This document shows positions 44,910 through 54,276 of a DNA stretch of 64,000 nucleotides, piece after piece. Under the pieces are notes generated by a model. That model saw nothing but the letters and a program-made list of their open reading frames with translations, was not told the origin of the DNA and searched no databases. The stretch comes from an uncultured Pelagibacteraceae bacterium (GTDB taxonomy: Bacteria; Pseudomonadota; Alphaproteobacteria; Pelagibacterales; Pelagibacteraceae), in contig CACJDW010000002.1 of the NCBI GenBank assembly GCA_902592275.1, forward strand, positions 1-64,000. The letters run 5' to 3'. Numbering within the stretch: position 1 is the stretch's first letter; every line of letters starts with the position of its first letter. The translations under genes were made by a program, and so were the position numbers.

Positions 44910-45233
44910 ATGAATTCTATAAACGAAAAAGAAAAAAAATTAAATATTGCATTAGAGGAATTAAAAAATTTAGATCTAACAAATCCTGAATTACAAAAAA
45001 ATATCGAAAATTTAAGCACAAAACAAAATCAATTAGAAATTGAAAAAACACAGATTGAAGAAAAATATAAAACGTTACTCGAGGAACATGAAAATCTATC
45101 AAAAAAACTTGATGAATTAAAAAACAAAGAAAAGTTGGAAGAAAGAAAACAAATTGAATTTTCTGAAAAAATTGACGAACTTAATCAAGAAACTGACACA
45201 CTATTGGATGAAATAGATAAATGGCAAATGTAA
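44910..45233 (+). CDS. Small coiled-coil protein upstream of zapA
   Basis: A 107-residue protein that is almost entirely charged heptads (repeated Glu/Lys/Leu/Asn), predicted as one long coiled coil with a short DIDKWQM-like C-terminal end. I recognise no enzyme motif. The gene overlaps zapA by 13 bases, so the two are coupled. In other alphaproteobacteria a DUF4164-type coiled-coil protein often precedes zapA. A cell-division scaffold similar in form to ZapB is plausible but unproven. Confidence 0.7.
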   Translation: MNSINEKEKKLNIALEELKNLDLTNPELQKNIENLSTKQNQLEIEKTQIEEKYKTLLEEHENLSKKLDELKNKEKLEERKQIEFSEKIDELNQETDTLLDEIDKWQM

Positions 45234-45667
45234 GTATAAAATTTAACAATAAAGAGTTTTTGCTCGCTTGTGAAGATGGACAAGAAGAGCACTTAGAAGA
45301 ATTGTTAATTCAGATTAACAAAAAGTTTAATAATTTAAAAAATGATTTGGGAAATCTAGGTGAAAATAAATTATTATTAATTACAGCTGTAAAAATAATG
45401 GATGAATATTACGAAACTAAGAAAAAAGTAGATCAAAAAAAAGAAGAATTAAATGATCTATCAAAAAAATTTAAAGAATTAAAATCTCTAATTTATGAAT
45501 ATAGGGAAACAAAAGAATCTGAAATTGAAAAACTAAATCTTGATCATGAAAATTTAAAACAAGAAATTGATGATAATCAGAAAAAATACGAAAATTTAAT
45601 TGATGAAGCTGCTGATCAAATATCAAATTTTGTAAAAAAAGCAAAATTAGAAAACATTTCAAAGTAG
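45221..45667 (+). CDS. zapA: Cell division protein ZapA
   Basis: A 148-residue FtsZ-ring associated protein. The N-terminal globular domain has VSIKFNNKEFLLACEDGQEEHL (quoted part; matches the I.G....y...c..gee..l family pattern) and then LLLITAVKIMDEY, followed by a long C-terminal coiled coil. It is longer than typical ZapA (about 110 residues) because of the extended coil. It overlaps the upstream coiled-coil gene and is followed four bases later by the formyl-THF cyclo-ligase gene. Confidence 0.88.
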   Translation: MANVSIKFNNKEFLLACEDGQEEHLEELLIQINKKFNNLKNDLGNLGENKLLLITAVKIMDEYYETKKKVDQKKEELNDLSKKFKELKSLIYEYRETKESEIEKLNLDHENLKQEIDDNQKKYENLIDEAADQISNFVKKAKLENISK

Positions 45668-45671
45668 GTCC

Positions 45672-46217
45672 GTGAGCAAATCTAAGCTAAGAAGTAAAAT
45701 TTTAAATCTTAGAAAAAAAAATTCAAATAAAAAACTTAGTCTCAATCCTGACAGAATTTATCGATTTTTAAAAAAAAATAAAATTAATTTTAAAAATGTA
45801 GGAGGGTATTACCCTTGCAATCATGAGATTGATGACTTGGATATGCTTTATTTTTTAAGAAACAAAAAGACAAATATTTCCTTACCAATAATTAGAGAAA
45901 ATAACCAAATGGATTTTTTTGAATGGACAAATAAAGATCCTTTAAAAATTAATAAGTATGGAATCGCTGAGCCAACTTCAGGAAAGAAAATTTACCCAAA
46001 TATAATATTTGTTCCTTTAGTAGCTTATGATGATGATTTGAATAGATTAGGTTATGGTGGAGGATTTTATGATCGTTATTTAGAAAAAGTATCTAAAATT
46101 AAAAAAATATTTAAAATTGGATTAGGATTTTCATACCAGGAGACAAAAAAAATACCTATTAACAAGTATGATAAGAAACTTGATTTAATAATAACCGAGA
46201 AAAAAATTATACAATGA
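45672..46217 (+). CDS. ygfA: 5-formyltetrahydrofolate cyclo-ligase
   Basis: A 181-residue enzyme converting 5-formyl-THF to 5,10-methenyl-THF with ATP. The glycine-rich loop LGYGGGFYDRYLE is diagnostic, preceded by IIFVPLVAYDDDLNRLG. KSKLRSKILNLRK at the N-terminus gives the basic phosphate-binding start. The start is GTG at 45672, four bases after zapA. The usual 6S RNA position between these two genes is absent, as there is no space. Confidence 0.93.
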   Translation: MSKSKLRSKILNLRKKNSNKKLSLNPDRIYRFLKKNKINFKNVGGYYPCNHEIDDLDMLYFLRNKKTNISLPIIRENNQMDFFEWTNKDPLKINKYGIAEPTSGKKIYPNIIFVPLVAYDDDLNRLGYGGGFYDRYLEKVSKIKKIFKIGLGFSYQETKKIPINKYDKKLDLIITEKKIIQ

Positions 46218-47017
46218 GAATTTTATTTTTAGGAGATGTTGTTGGAATTTCAGGATGTTCTAAATTAACAAGTAATTTATTAAATGAAATTGATAAAAAC
46301 AAAATCGACTTTGTAATAGTAAACGGTGAAAATGCAGCAGTTCAAGGTGTGGGGCTAACTAAAGAAATATGTAAGGATTTTTTTAATTGTGGAGTTGATG
46401 TTATCACAACCGGCAATCATGTTTGGGATCAAAAAGAAATTATGGAATTTATTGATAAAGAAGAAAGATTATTAAGACCTAAAAATTTATTTGAACCTGC
46501 ACCAGGAAAAGGTTTTCAGATTTATAAAACAAAGAATGATATAAAAATTGGAGTTCTTAATTTGATGGGCAACGTTTTTATGAAAAAATGTGAAGATGTT
46601 TTTCAAGCTTCTCAAAAATTTTTAAAAGAAAATGAAATGAAAAAGGATTTTGATTTACTTGTAGTTGATTTCCATGGTGAAATTACTAGCGAAAAAAATG
46701 CTATAGGACATCTCTTTGATGGAAAGGCAACTCTCGTGGTTGGAACCCATACTCATATTCCAACAAATGATGCTAGAATACTTAATAATGGCACTGGATA
46801 TCAAACCGATGCAGGTATGTGTGGAGATTATGATTCAGTGATTGGAATGAATAAAGAAAATTCCTTGAATAGATTTTTAAAAAAGAATTCAGTGAAACAT
46901 TTTCCTGCTAGTGGAGATGCTACTTTGTGTGGTGTTATAGTAGATTGTGATATAAAAACAGGTTTAGCAATAGACATCAAAAGCTATGTATACGGAGATC
47001 AAATAAAAAATATTTAA
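46214..47017 (+). CDS. YmdB-family metallophosphoesterase (TIGR00282)
   Basis: A 267-residue calcineurin-like phosphoesterase. RILFLGDVVGISG gives the first metal motif (GDV), VNGENAA the second, TTGNHVWDQKEI the GNH[EW]D motif, and VVDFHGEITSEKNAIG and VVGTHTHIPTNDA the His ligands. Homologues hydrolyse 2',3'-cyclic nucleotides. It overlaps the cyclo-ligase by four bases and is six bases from yebC. Biological role in this organism is not known. Confidence 0.93.
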   Translation: MRILFLGDVVGISGCSKLTSNLLNEIDKNKIDFVIVNGENAAVQGVGLTKEICKDFFNCGVDVITTGNHVWDQKEIMEFIDKEERLLRPKNLFEPAPGKGFQIYKTKNDIKIGVLNLMGNVFMKKCEDVFQASQKFLKENEMKKDFDLLVVDFHGEITSEKNAIGHLFDGKATLVVGTHTHIPTNDARILNNGTGYQTDAGMCGDYDSVIGMNKENSLNRFLKKNSVKHFPASGDATLCGVIVDCDIKTGLAIDIKSYVYGDQIKNI

Positions 47018-47022
47018 AGATC

Positions 47023-47748
47023 ATGGCAGGACATTCACATTGGGCAGGAATAAAACATAAAAAAGATAAGGCCGATAAGCAAAGATCAAAGATATTTTCA
47101 AAATTATCTAAAGAGATTACTGTTGCGGCAAAACTTGGTGACAAAGATCCAGCAATGAACCCTAGACTTAGGTCTGCGGTACAGGCTGCCAGATCTGCAA
47201 ATATGCCTAAAGATAATATTGAAAGAGCAATAGATAAATCTTCTGCAGCTACAGCAACAAATTTTGAAAATTTAAGATACGAGGGATTTGGACCAGAAAA
47301 AATTGCTGTTATAGTTGAAACTTTAACAGACAACAAAAATAGGACTGCATCAAATATTAGAACTATTTTTCAAAAAAGTGGTGGGAGCTTAGGAACTCAA
47401 GGTTCCGCCTCTCATAATTTTCAACAATTGGGTATAATCAAAATTGATAAAAAAGAGATATCTGATGAAAAAATTTTAGATTTAGCGATTGAGTCAGGAG
47501 CTGATGAATGTTTTTCTTATGAGGATTATCATGAAGTTCAGTGTCAAATGAGCGAAATATATAATGTAAAAAAAAATCTTGAGAAAATTATTGCGAATTT
47601 TATTTCTACTGAAATTGAATGGGTCCCATTAAATAGTGTTGAGGTTAATAAAGAAAATAAAGATAATGTTGTAGATTTTTTAGAAACTCTTGAGGAAGAT
47701 GACGATGTTCAGAACGTCTATTCTAACGTTAATTTAGGTGGTATTTAA
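47023..47748 (+). CDS. yebC: YebC/PmpR-family regulator
   Basis: A 241-residue protein with the diagnostic start MAGHSHWAGIKHKKDKADKQR, then FSKLSKEITVAAK, DNIERAIDK and TDNKNRTASNIRTIFQKSGG. Family members act as DNA-binding regulators and also as translation factors relieving ribosome stalling. It lies directly before a ruvC-type gene, as yebC does in many bacteria. Its last base is the first base of the ruvC-like ATG. Confidence 0.96.
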   Translation: MAGHSHWAGIKHKKDKADKQRSKIFSKLSKEITVAAKLGDKDPAMNPRLRSAVQAARSANMPKDNIERAIDKSSAATATNFENLRYEGFGPEKIAVIVETLTDNKNRTASNIRTIFQKSGGSLGTQGSASHNFQQLGIIKIDKKEISDEKILDLAIESGADECFSYEDYHEVQCQMSEIYNVKKNLEKIIANFISTEIEWVPLNSVEVNKENKDNVVDFLETLEEDDDVQNVYSNVNLGGI

Positions 47749-48242
47749 TGATGATTATTGGAATTGATCCAGGCATCTCAGGTTCAATCTGTTTTTTTCA
47801 AGATGGTATAATAAAAGACGCAATTGAAATGCCAACGATGACAGATGGTAAGAAGAATAAAAGACAAGTAAATGGTGCTCAAATATTTAATGAAATTAGT
47901 GAAAGGATAAACAAATTTGATAAAAAAAACATAAAAGTTGTAATTGAACAAGTTTCTGCAATGCCTGGACAAGGCGTTACTAGCATGTTTAATTTTGGTC
48001 AATCTTTTGGAATTTTAAAAGGAATATGCAGCGCGATGCATTTACCTGTTTATTATGTTAGGCCTGCTAAGTGGAAAAAATATTTTAACCTTATTAATTC
48101 AGAAAAAGATGCGAGCAGAACAAGAGCTATTGAAATTTTTCCATATTTTTCATCACAATTGTCAAAAAAAAAAGATAACAACAAGGCAGATGCTATTCTA
48201 ATAGCTAGTTTTTTCTATGAAACTTATCAAAAAGAAGAATAA
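47748..48242 (+). CDS. RuvC-like Holliday junction resolvase, phage/pox type
   Basis: A 164-residue RNase-H-fold nuclease. IIGIDPGISGSICFF holds the first catalytic Asp, VVIEQVSAMPGQG the Glu, and NNKADAILIASFFYE the C-terminal Asp. VRPAKWKKYFNL with EKDASRTRAIEIFP is characteristic of the phage-type branch rather than canonical RuvC. It occupies the usual ruvC site after yebC, but ruvA and ruvB do not follow; tolQ does. It may resolve recombination junctions alone. The start may be either of two consecutive ATGs. Confidence 0.85.
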   Translation: MMIIGIDPGISGSICFFQDGIIKDAIEMPTMTDGKKNKRQVNGAQIFNEISERINKFDKKNIKVVIEQVSAMPGQGVTSMFNFGQSFGILKGICSAMHLPVYYVRPAKWKKYFNLINSEKDASRTRAIEIFPYFSSQLSKKKDNNKADAILIASFFYETYQKEE

Positions 48243-48295
48243 TCAATTTAAATCAAAAGACAAAATCATGACACATTTACGTGTGATGAGTAAGC

Positions 48296-48970
48296 ATGGA
48301 AGCAGATATAGCAGCAAAAGCAGTTGAATTAGGAACAAATACTGATTTTTCATTATTCAGTTTATTTTTTAGAGCAGACATAATTGTTAAGTCTGTAATG
48401 ATTATATTAATATTGTGCTCAATATATTCTTGGGCTGTAATTATTGAAAAGTTTCGTTTATTTAAAAAAATAACTAAATCTTCAGAAGAATTTGAAGAAA
48501 AATTTTGGAATTCTAAATCTGCCGAAACTTTTTACAATAGTTTACCTAGTAAACTTGAGGATCCAATGTCACTTGTTTTTCAAGATGCAATGGAAGGATT
48601 ACTTAAAAAAAAAACAAGAACTAACATTAGTGAAAGAATGAGCGCTTCTCTAGAAGCTGGAATTGAAAAACAAATGACAAAAATTGAAAAAGGTTTTACT
48701 TTTTTGGCAACAGTAGGTTCAACAGCACCATTTATTGGATTGTTTGGAACTGTTTGGGGAATTATGAATTCTTTTCAATCTATAGCTATTTCAAGAAACA
48801 CAAGTCTTGCGATAGTTGCGCCGGGGATAGCCGAAGCTTTATTTGCAACTGCACTTGGTCTGTTGGCTGCAATACCAGCTGTAGTTGCTTACAACAAATT
48901 TAATAATGACTCTAAAAAATATTCCGAAAAATTAGAAAACTTCTCTAAAAGATTTTTAACTATAATCTAA
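48296..48970 (+). CDS. tolQ: Tol-Pal system proton channel subunit TolQ
   Basis: A 224-residue inner-membrane protein with three hydrophobic helices. The first is at about residues 24-46. TFLATVGSTAPFIGLFGTVWGIM forms the second helix, with the family GSTAPFIGLFGTV block. LAIVAPGIAEALFATALGLLAAIPAVVAYN, only partly quoted, forms the third. With TolR it uses proton motive force to energise outer-membrane constriction. It starts 53 bases after the ruvC-like gene and leads the tol operon. Confidence 0.95.
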   Translation: MEADIAAKAVELGTNTDFSLFSLFFRADIIVKSVMIILILCSIYSWAVIIEKFRLFKKITKSSEEFEEKFWNSKSAETFYNSLPSKLEDPMSLVFQDAMEGLLKKKTRTNISERMSASLEAGIEKQMTKIEKGFTFLATVGSTAPFIGLFGTVWGIMNSFQSIAISRNTSLAIVAPGIAEALFATALGLLAAIPAVVAYNKFNNDSKKYSEKLENFSKRFLTII

Positions 48971-48973
48971 AAA

Positions 48974-49390
48974 ATGGCTTTTAAATTTAATCGCTCATCA
49001 AAAGAACCTATGAGTGAAATAAATGTTACTCCATTCGTTGATGTTATGTTGGTATTATTAATTATATTTATGGTAACAGCACCATTGTTAACGGTAGGTG
49101 TTCAAGTTGATTTACCAGAAAGTTCGGCAGACTCATTACCTGAAGAAACAGAACCTTTAACACTGTCAATTAACGCAAAAGGTGAAATTTTTATTCAAGA
49201 AGCAAAAGTTGAATACGATAATATTATTGCAAAAGTTTTAGCGGTTTCAAAAAATAGAACTGATACCAGAATTTATGTTAGAGGTGATAAAACTATAAAT
49301 TATGGGAGAGTTTTAGAAATAATGGGATTACTATCAGGATCTGGTTTCACTAAAGTAGCATTGATTTCAGAACCGTATAAACAAAGGTAA
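48974..49390 (+). CDS. tolR: Tol-Pal system protein TolR
   Basis: A 138-residue ExbD/TolR protein. MSEINVTPFVDVMLVLLIIF contains the single helix with the proton-conducting Asp in the PFVDVMLVLL motif, followed by VGVQVDLPES and a periplasmic domain with IYVRGDKTINYGRVLEIM. All key residues are present. It begins three bases after tolQ and is five bases from tolA. Confidence 0.96.
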   Translation: MAFKFNRSSKEPMSEINVTPFVDVMLVLLIIFMVTAPLLTVGVQVDLPESSADSLPEETEPLTLSINAKGEIFIQEAKVEYDNIIAKVLAVSKNRTDTRIYVRGDKTINYGRVLEIMGLLSGSGFTKVALISEPYKQR

Positions 49391-49395
49391 TTAAA

Positions 49396-50259
49396 GTGAA
49401 TAGAAGTTTAATTATTTCTTCTGTTTTACATGCTTTGTTAATTTTTATTACAGCTATGAGTTTACCTTTTTTGGCAAAGAAACCGCTTGATATTCCTCCA
49501 ATTGTATCAGTTGAGTTAATTCAAATAGCAGAAAAAACTAATATTCCATTTGCACCTAAAGCTAAAAAGATAATTGAAAAAGTTAAAGAGAAAGAAAAAA
49601 AACTTGTTTCAGAACAAGCTCCACCAAAAAAAGTAGAAAAAACGAAAACAAAAACTATTTTGGCTCCTGATCAAAATAATAAAAAAATAGAGAACGAAAC
49701 TCCTGAAGCAATTCCACTTCCAGATAAAACATTAAAAAAAGTTGAGACAAAAGAGGAAAAAAAACAAAATCCTGAAAAAGTAGATGATGAAGTTAAACAG
49801 GTATCAGAATTTGAAAAAAAAGATCTCTTTGATCCAAATAATATTGCTGCTTTAATTGATAAATCAAAAGAAGAGAGTGCAGAAGTTTTAAAAACAAACG
49901 ATGACATTACTCAAGATCAAGAAAGAAATGTAGAAAATACAGGTCTTACACTAAGCGAAGAGGATGCTCTTAAAGCACAAATATTTGGGTGTTGGAGTAT
50001 TCCATTAGGATTACCATACAATGAAAATTTATTGGTAAGAATAAAGTTAAAACTAAAACCTGATGGAACAGTATCAAAAACAGAAATTTTAGATCATGCA
50101 AGAATGAATAAACCAGGCCAAGGTTTTTATAAGGTTTTAGCAGAAAGTGCTTTGAGAGCTGTCAAGTTATGCCAACCATTAAGAGTTCCAACGACTGGAT
50201 ATGAAAGATGGAAAGAATTACAGTTAAATTTTGATGCAAGAGAGATGTTAGAAGGGTAG
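49396..50259 (+). CDS. tolA: TolA-like periplasm-spanning protein
   Basis: A 287-residue protein with one N-terminal membrane helix (IISSVLHALLIFITAMSLPF), a long Lys/Glu/Pro-rich stretch of about 120 residues, and a C-terminal globular domain with FGCWSIPLGLPYNENLLVRI and ALRAVKLCQPLRVP, the TonB/TolA C-terminal type holding a Cys pair. It couples TolQR energy to Pal/TolB. The start is GTG. It is shorter than E. coli TolA (421 residues), mainly in the linker. Confidence 0.88.
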   Translation: MNRSLIISSVLHALLIFITAMSLPFLAKKPLDIPPIVSVELIQIAEKTNIPFAPKAKKIIEKVKEKEKKLVSEQAPPKKVEKTKTKTILAPDQNNKKIENETPEAIPLPDKTLKKVETKEEKKQNPEKVDDEVKQVSEFEKKDLFDPNNIAALIDKSKEESAEVLKTNDDITQDQERNVENTGLTLSEEDALKAQIFGCWSIPLGLPYNENLLVRIKLKLKPDGTVSKTEILDHARMNKPGQGFYKVLAESALRAVKLCQPLRVPTTGYERWKELQLNFDAREMLEG

Positions 50260-50268
50260 TATATTTAA

Positions 50269-51609
50269 ATGACAAAAAAAATTTTATTTTTATTGTTTAT
50301 ATTGATACCTATCAATGCAAATGCTTTGATTGAAGTTGATATAACTAGGGGAAATTTAAATCCACTCCCATTAGCAGTTTCCCCCCTATCAATTGATGAA
50401 GAGTCTAGAAAAGGTTTTGAAAAAATACTTAAAAAAGAAAATATTGGCTCCGAGATATCAAATATCGTTGAGAATAATTTAAGAACCTCGGGATTATTTA
50501 ATCCTCTAGACAAAAAGGCTTTTTTACAAGCTCCTGATATTGCAAATTTAAAACCAAGATTTGAAGATTGGAATTTAATTAAAGCTCAAGCACTTATTAC
50601 TGGCAAAGTAAATTATGTTGACGATAAATTAAGAGTTGAGTTTCGATTATGGGATGTTTTAGCTGCTAAAGAAATGATGGCTTTAGCTTTTACCACAGTT
50701 CCTAACAATTGGAGAAGAGTAGGGCATATTATTTCTGATAAGGTTTATGAAAGACTTACTGGAGAAAAAGGTTATTTTGATACAAGAATAATTTATGTCT
50801 CGGAAGAAGGACCAAAAACACAAAGAATAAAAAAATTAGCAATCATGGATCAAGATGGAGCTAACAATAAATTTTTGACATTGGGGAATGAGTTAGTTTT
50901 AACACCACGATTTAATCCAGCAAGTCAAATGGTAACCTATTTGTCTTACTTTAAAAATATGCCAAGAGTTTATTTATTAGATATAGAAACTGGTACACAA
51001 GAGGTAGTTGGGGATTTTCCTGGAATGACGTTTGCACCACGTTTTTCACCTGATGGTAAAAAAATAATTATGAGTTTTGCTAAAGACGGAAAGTCAGATA
51101 TTTACACAATGGATTTAGAAAACAGAATTGTTGAAAAAATTACTAATCATCCATCAATTGACACTTCCCCATCTTATTCTCCTGATGGAAAATATATTAC
51201 ATTTAATTCTGATAGAAGTGGTTATCAGCAAATTTATGTAATGAGGAATGATGGAAGTGATGTAAAAAGAATTTCTTTTGGTAACGGTTTATATGGAACA
51301 CCTGTATGGTCTCCTAGAGGAGATTTAATTGCATTTACAAAATTACATAAAGGAAAATTTTATATAGGTGTCATGAGGACTGATGGTAGTGGTGAAAGGT
51401 TGTTAACTGAAAATTATTATCAAGAAGCGCCATCTTGGTCTCCAAATGGAAGGGTATTAATATTTTATAGAGAGACAAAAACTAACTCTAAAGGAGAAGG
51501 TTTTTCCGCAAAATTGTGGTCTATAGATTTAACGGGTTATAATGAACGGCAAATAAAGACACCAACAGATGCTTCAGACCCATCATGGTCATCTTTATTG
51601 AGTAATTAA
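50269..51609 (+). CDS. tolB: Tol-Pal system beta-propeller protein TolB
   Basis: A 446-residue periplasmic protein. It has a signal peptide ([16 protein letters not shown]), an N-terminal D1 domain and six-bladed propeller with repeated FSPDGK-type turns ([58 protein letters not shown]). It binds Pal and TolA. The gene follows tolA by nine bases, and pal comes 97 bases later. Confidence 0.96.
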   Translation: MTKKILFLLFILIPINANALIEVDITRGNLNPLPLAVSPLSIDEESRKGFEKILKKENIGSEISNIVENNLRTSGLFNPLDKKAFLQAPDIANLKPRFEDWNLIKAQALITGKVNYVDDKLRVEFRLWDVLAAKEMMALAFTTVPNNWRRVGHIISDKVYERLTGEKGYFDTRIIYVSEEGPKTQRIKKLAIMDQDGANNKFLTLGNELVLTPRFNPASQMVTYLSYFKNMPRVYLLDIETGTQEVVGDFPGMTFAPRFSPDGKKIIMSFAKDGKSDIYTMDLENRIVEKITNHPSIDTSPSYSPDGKYITFNSDRSGYQQIYVMRNDGSDVKRISFGNGLYGTPVWSPRGDLIAFTKLHKGKFYIGVMRTDGSGERLLTENYYQEAPSWSPNGRVLIFYRETKTNSKGEGFSAKLWSIDLTGYNERQIKTPTDASDPSWSSLLSN

Positions 51610-51706
51610 AGATTAATTTTTGTAAATTTCTTGATTTTTAGACTTGAAACCTCTATTTAGTTGTGAAAAAGTTAAGAAATTGAAATTAGCAGCAAGGAGC
51701 AATTTA

Positions 51707-52198
51707 ATGAGATTAAACAAAATTTTAAAAAACACACTTTTAGTATTAACAGCTTGCCTAGTGCTATCTGCATGTGCAACTAAAAAAGAAGTAGCAACAG
51801 ACATTCAAGGTCAAATGCAAGGTGATGTTTACACAGGAACAGACACAGTTGAATATTTAGCTGATGGTGTTCCAGACAGAGTTTTCTTTGCAACAAATGA
51901 GTCGATATTAACAACTGCATCAAGAGAAACTTTAAGAGCCCAAGCAGCTTGGTTAAGAAAGAATCCAAACATAAACGTAGTTCTTGAAGGTCATGCTGAC
52001 GAAAGAGGAACAAGAGAATATAACTTGGCTCTTGGTGAAAGAAGAGCAAATGCAGCTAAAGACTATTTAATGACTTACGGAATATCTTCTGACAGAATTA
52101 CAGTATTAAGTTATGGTAAGGAGAGACCAGTTGACTCTGGTTCAAACCCATTAGCTTGGTCAAAAAACAGAAGATCAGTAACTGTTAAAGCAAATTAA
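51707..52198 (+). CDS. pal: Peptidoglycan-associated lipoprotein Pal
   Basis: A 163-residue outer-membrane lipoprotein. A signal peptide ends in the lipobox LSAC, with the lipidated Cys near residue 22, and the OmpA-like domain has VVLEGHADERGTREYNLALGERRA with the peptidoglycan-binding Asp/Arg pattern. I set the start at ATG 51707, preceded by a clear AAGGAG site (51694-51699). An in-frame ATG at 51644 would add 21 basic residues that break the signal peptide. A strong terminator follows. Confidence 0.95.
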   Translation: MRLNKILKNTLLVLTACLVLSACATKKEVATDIQGQMQGDVYTGTDTVEYLADGVPDRVFFATNESILTTASRETLRAQAAWLRKNPNINVVLEGHADERGTREYNLALGERRANAAKDYLMTYGISSDRITVLSYGKERPVDSGSNPLAWSKNRRSVTVKAN

Positions 52199-52212
52199 TT
52201 ATTTAAAATTTA

Positions 52213-52250
52213 AGACCCTAAACCTTTATTGGATTTAGGGTCTTTTTTTT
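52213..52250 (+). terminator. Rho-independent terminator after pal
   Basis: A perfect 10-bp stem (AGACCCTAAA at 52213-52222 with TTTAGGGTCT at 52234-52243) around an 11-base loop is followed by a run of eight T. It is the clearest intrinsic terminator in the window and would end the tolQ-pal transcript. Confidence 0.92.
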
Positions 52251-52280
52251 GCCATTTTTATAATCATAAATCTAATTTAA

Positions 52281-53288
52281 ATGATGCTCACATTTAAATT
52301 AGTGATTTTAAAATTATTCTTAATATTAAATTTAGTTTTTATTAATATTTCTTTTGCAGATAACCATAATATTTATGAAACATTAGAAATTATTAAAAAT
52401 GATCTTAAAACTCTTGAAAGAGCAGTTTATTCTGGATCTATAGAAGTGAAAGCAAGTACTAATGATAGTTCGGCTTCAAACCTGGATCAAAACTCAGAAG
52501 ATGTTTTAACTAGACATTTATTAAAATTATCTGAAGTTGAAGATCAGTTTAGAGAACTGACTAACAAATTTGAAGAAATAAATTTTAAGTTGGATAAATT
52601 ATCAACCCGTGTTTCAAAAATTCAAGCAGATAACCAAATAAGATTTCAAGATATAGAGACAAACATTAGCTCTGGAAATATAAGTAGCGTAGAAAATCAA
52701 TTAAGCTCAAAACCTAAGACTGATGAACAAAAAGTTTTACCTGGTAGTTCACAGCCCCAAGATTTAGGAACAATTTCATATAAAGATACAGAGACAAACG
52801 AAACTTCACAACAAATTCAATCTGTAGATACTACAGCTTCAATTGTAACAGAAACTTTTCAATCTGAAGAAAAAATACTTCCTCAAGATTTAAATCCAGT
52901 GGAGCAATATGAATTTGCAACAAGCTTTTTAAAAGTTGGAGACTACAGTACAGCAGAAAGAGCTTTTAGAGAATTTGTTCTATCTAACCCTGATCATGAG
53001 TTAGCGGGTAGTGCACAATACTGGTATGCAGAAACATTCAGAATTAGACAATTATATACAGATGCAGCATCTGCTTATTTAGAGGGTTACCAAAAATATC
53101 CTAAAGGAAAAAAAGCTCCAATTAATCTATTAAAACTTGGAGTATCAATGGTTCAAATTGGTGAAAAAGACCAAGGATGTAAAATGATAAATGGTGTAGA
53201 ATTACAATATCCTAATGCAAATCAGTCTGTAATACAAAAAGCAAAATATGAGTCCAAAAAATTTGAATGCATCAAACAAGACTCATAA
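52281..53288 (+). CDS. cpoB: Tol-Pal coordinator CpoB (YbgF)
   Basis: A 335-residue periplasmic protein: signal peptide (LILNLVFINISFA), coiled coil at about residues 20-125, a Ser/Thr/Gln-rich linker, and a C-terminal TPR domain starting with NPVEQYEFATSFLKVGDYSTA, SAQYWYAETFRIRQLYTDAA and INLLKLGVSMVQIGEKDQGC. This is the normal CpoB layout. The stop lies inside the start region of tilS (41-base overlap). Confidence 0.92.
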   Translation: MMLTFKLVILKLFLILNLVFINISFADNHNIYETLEIIKNDLKTLERAVYSGSIEVKASTNDSSASNLDQNSEDVLTRHLLKLSEVEDQFRELTNKFEEINFKLDKLSTRVSKIQADNQIRFQDIETNISSGNISSVENQLSSKPKTDEQKVLPGSSQPQDLGTISYKDTETNETSQQIQSVDTTASIVTETFQSEEKILPQDLNPVEQYEFATSFLKVGDYSTAERAFREFVLSNPDHELAGSAQYWYAETFRIRQLYTDAASAYLEGYQKYPKGKKAPINLLKLGVSMVQIGEKDQGCKMINGVELQYPNANQSVIQKAKYESKKFECIKQDS

Positions 53289-54276
53289 GTTTTTATTAAA
53301 TCAATTAAAAGATAAACAAACTTCTAAGATTTATAAAAAATTTGAAAAAAATATTAGATTAAACGAGGATTTTATAGTTGCAGTTTCTGGCGGACCAGAC
53401 AGTTTAGCTTTATGTTTTTTATCAAAAATTTATTCGATCAAAAAAAATCTAAAAGTAAAATATTTGCATGTTGATCATAAACTTAGAAATAACTCAACAA
53501 AAGAGGCAAAATTTGTAAAATTGCTTCTAAAAAAACTCTCTACTAATATAGAAATTTTAACCTGGGTTGGAAAAAAACCAAAAAGCAACATCCAATCTAT
53601 TGCAAGAGAGAAAAGATATGCACTCATGGTCAACAAGGCTAAAAAATTAAAAATAAATAATATTTTATTAGGTCATCATAAGGATGACTTAATGGAGAAT
53701 TTTTTTATTAGAATTTTAAGAGGCAGTGGTTTAAATGGCATTGTATCATTTGATCAAAGAACCAAACTACAAAATATTAATTTGATAAGACCTTTGTTAA
53801 AATTTTCTAAAAAAAATTTAGAACATATTACCAAAAAAGTTTTTAAAAATTATGTTGAAGATCCCTCGAATAAAAACGATCATTTTAAAAGAGTAAAAAT
53901 TAGAAATTTTATAAAAAACTTGGAATTAGAGGGATTGGATAATGATAAATTTAGTCTAACGATTAAAAATTTAAAATTTGCTAACGATTCAATTAAATAC
54001 TTTGTAGAAAAAAATTTAAAAGACAATTCAACAATTTCAAATATGAATAAGTCTGTTATTTTGAATAAAAATTTTTTTCTTCAACCAGAAGAAGTAGTTT
54101 TTAGGTCTTTAACAGAATTGTTAAAAGCTGTTGGTAAAAAATACTATCCAGTAAGAGGAAAAAAAATTGATAACTTAATTTATCGAATTAAAAATGATAA
54201 CTCATTCATGACCACTTTAGGGAACTGTGTAATAAAGAAGGTAAATAACTCAGTTTTAGTATCAAAAGAGCGTTAA
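53248..54276 (+). CDS. tilS: tRNA(Ile)-lysidine synthase
   Basis: A PP-loop ATPase of 342 residues which modifies C34 of tRNA-Ile(CAU) to lysidine. DFIVAVSGGPDSLALCFLS contains the SGGPDS PP-loop, and VKYLHVDHKLR and LGHHKDDLMENFFIRILRGSG are the family motifs. The C-terminal domain is short. The start at 53248 overlaps cpoB by 41 bases; a later start would remove only a poorly conserved lysine-rich leader. Confidence 0.93.
   Translation: MSPKNLNASNKTHKFLLNQLKDKQTSKIYKKFEKNIRLNEDFIVAVSGGPDSLALCFLSKIYSIKKNLKVKYLHVDHKLRNNSTKEAKFVKLLLKKLSTNIEILTWVGKKPKSNIQSIAREKRYALMVNKAKKLKINNILLGHHKDDLMENFFIRILRGSGLNGIVSFDQRTKLQNINLIRPLLKFSKKNLEHITKKVFKNYVEDPSNKNDHFKRVKIRNFIKNLELEGLDNDKFSLTIKNLKFANDSIKYFVEKNLKDNSTISNMNKSVILNKNFFLQPEEVVFRSLTELLKAVGKKYYPVRGKKIDNLIYRIKNDNSFMTTLGNCVIKKVNNSVLVSKER

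Noticed and set aside
45660-45675. Possible 6S RNA between zapA and the formyl-THF cyclo-ligase gene
   Set aside because: This is a common location in other bacteria, but the gap here is four bases, so no RNA gene fits.
48265-48292. Short inverted repeat (ACAC...GTGT) upstream of tolQ as a regulatory hairpin
   Set aside because: The stem is four to five pairs with no T-run and no clear relation to the start; likely chance in this sequence.
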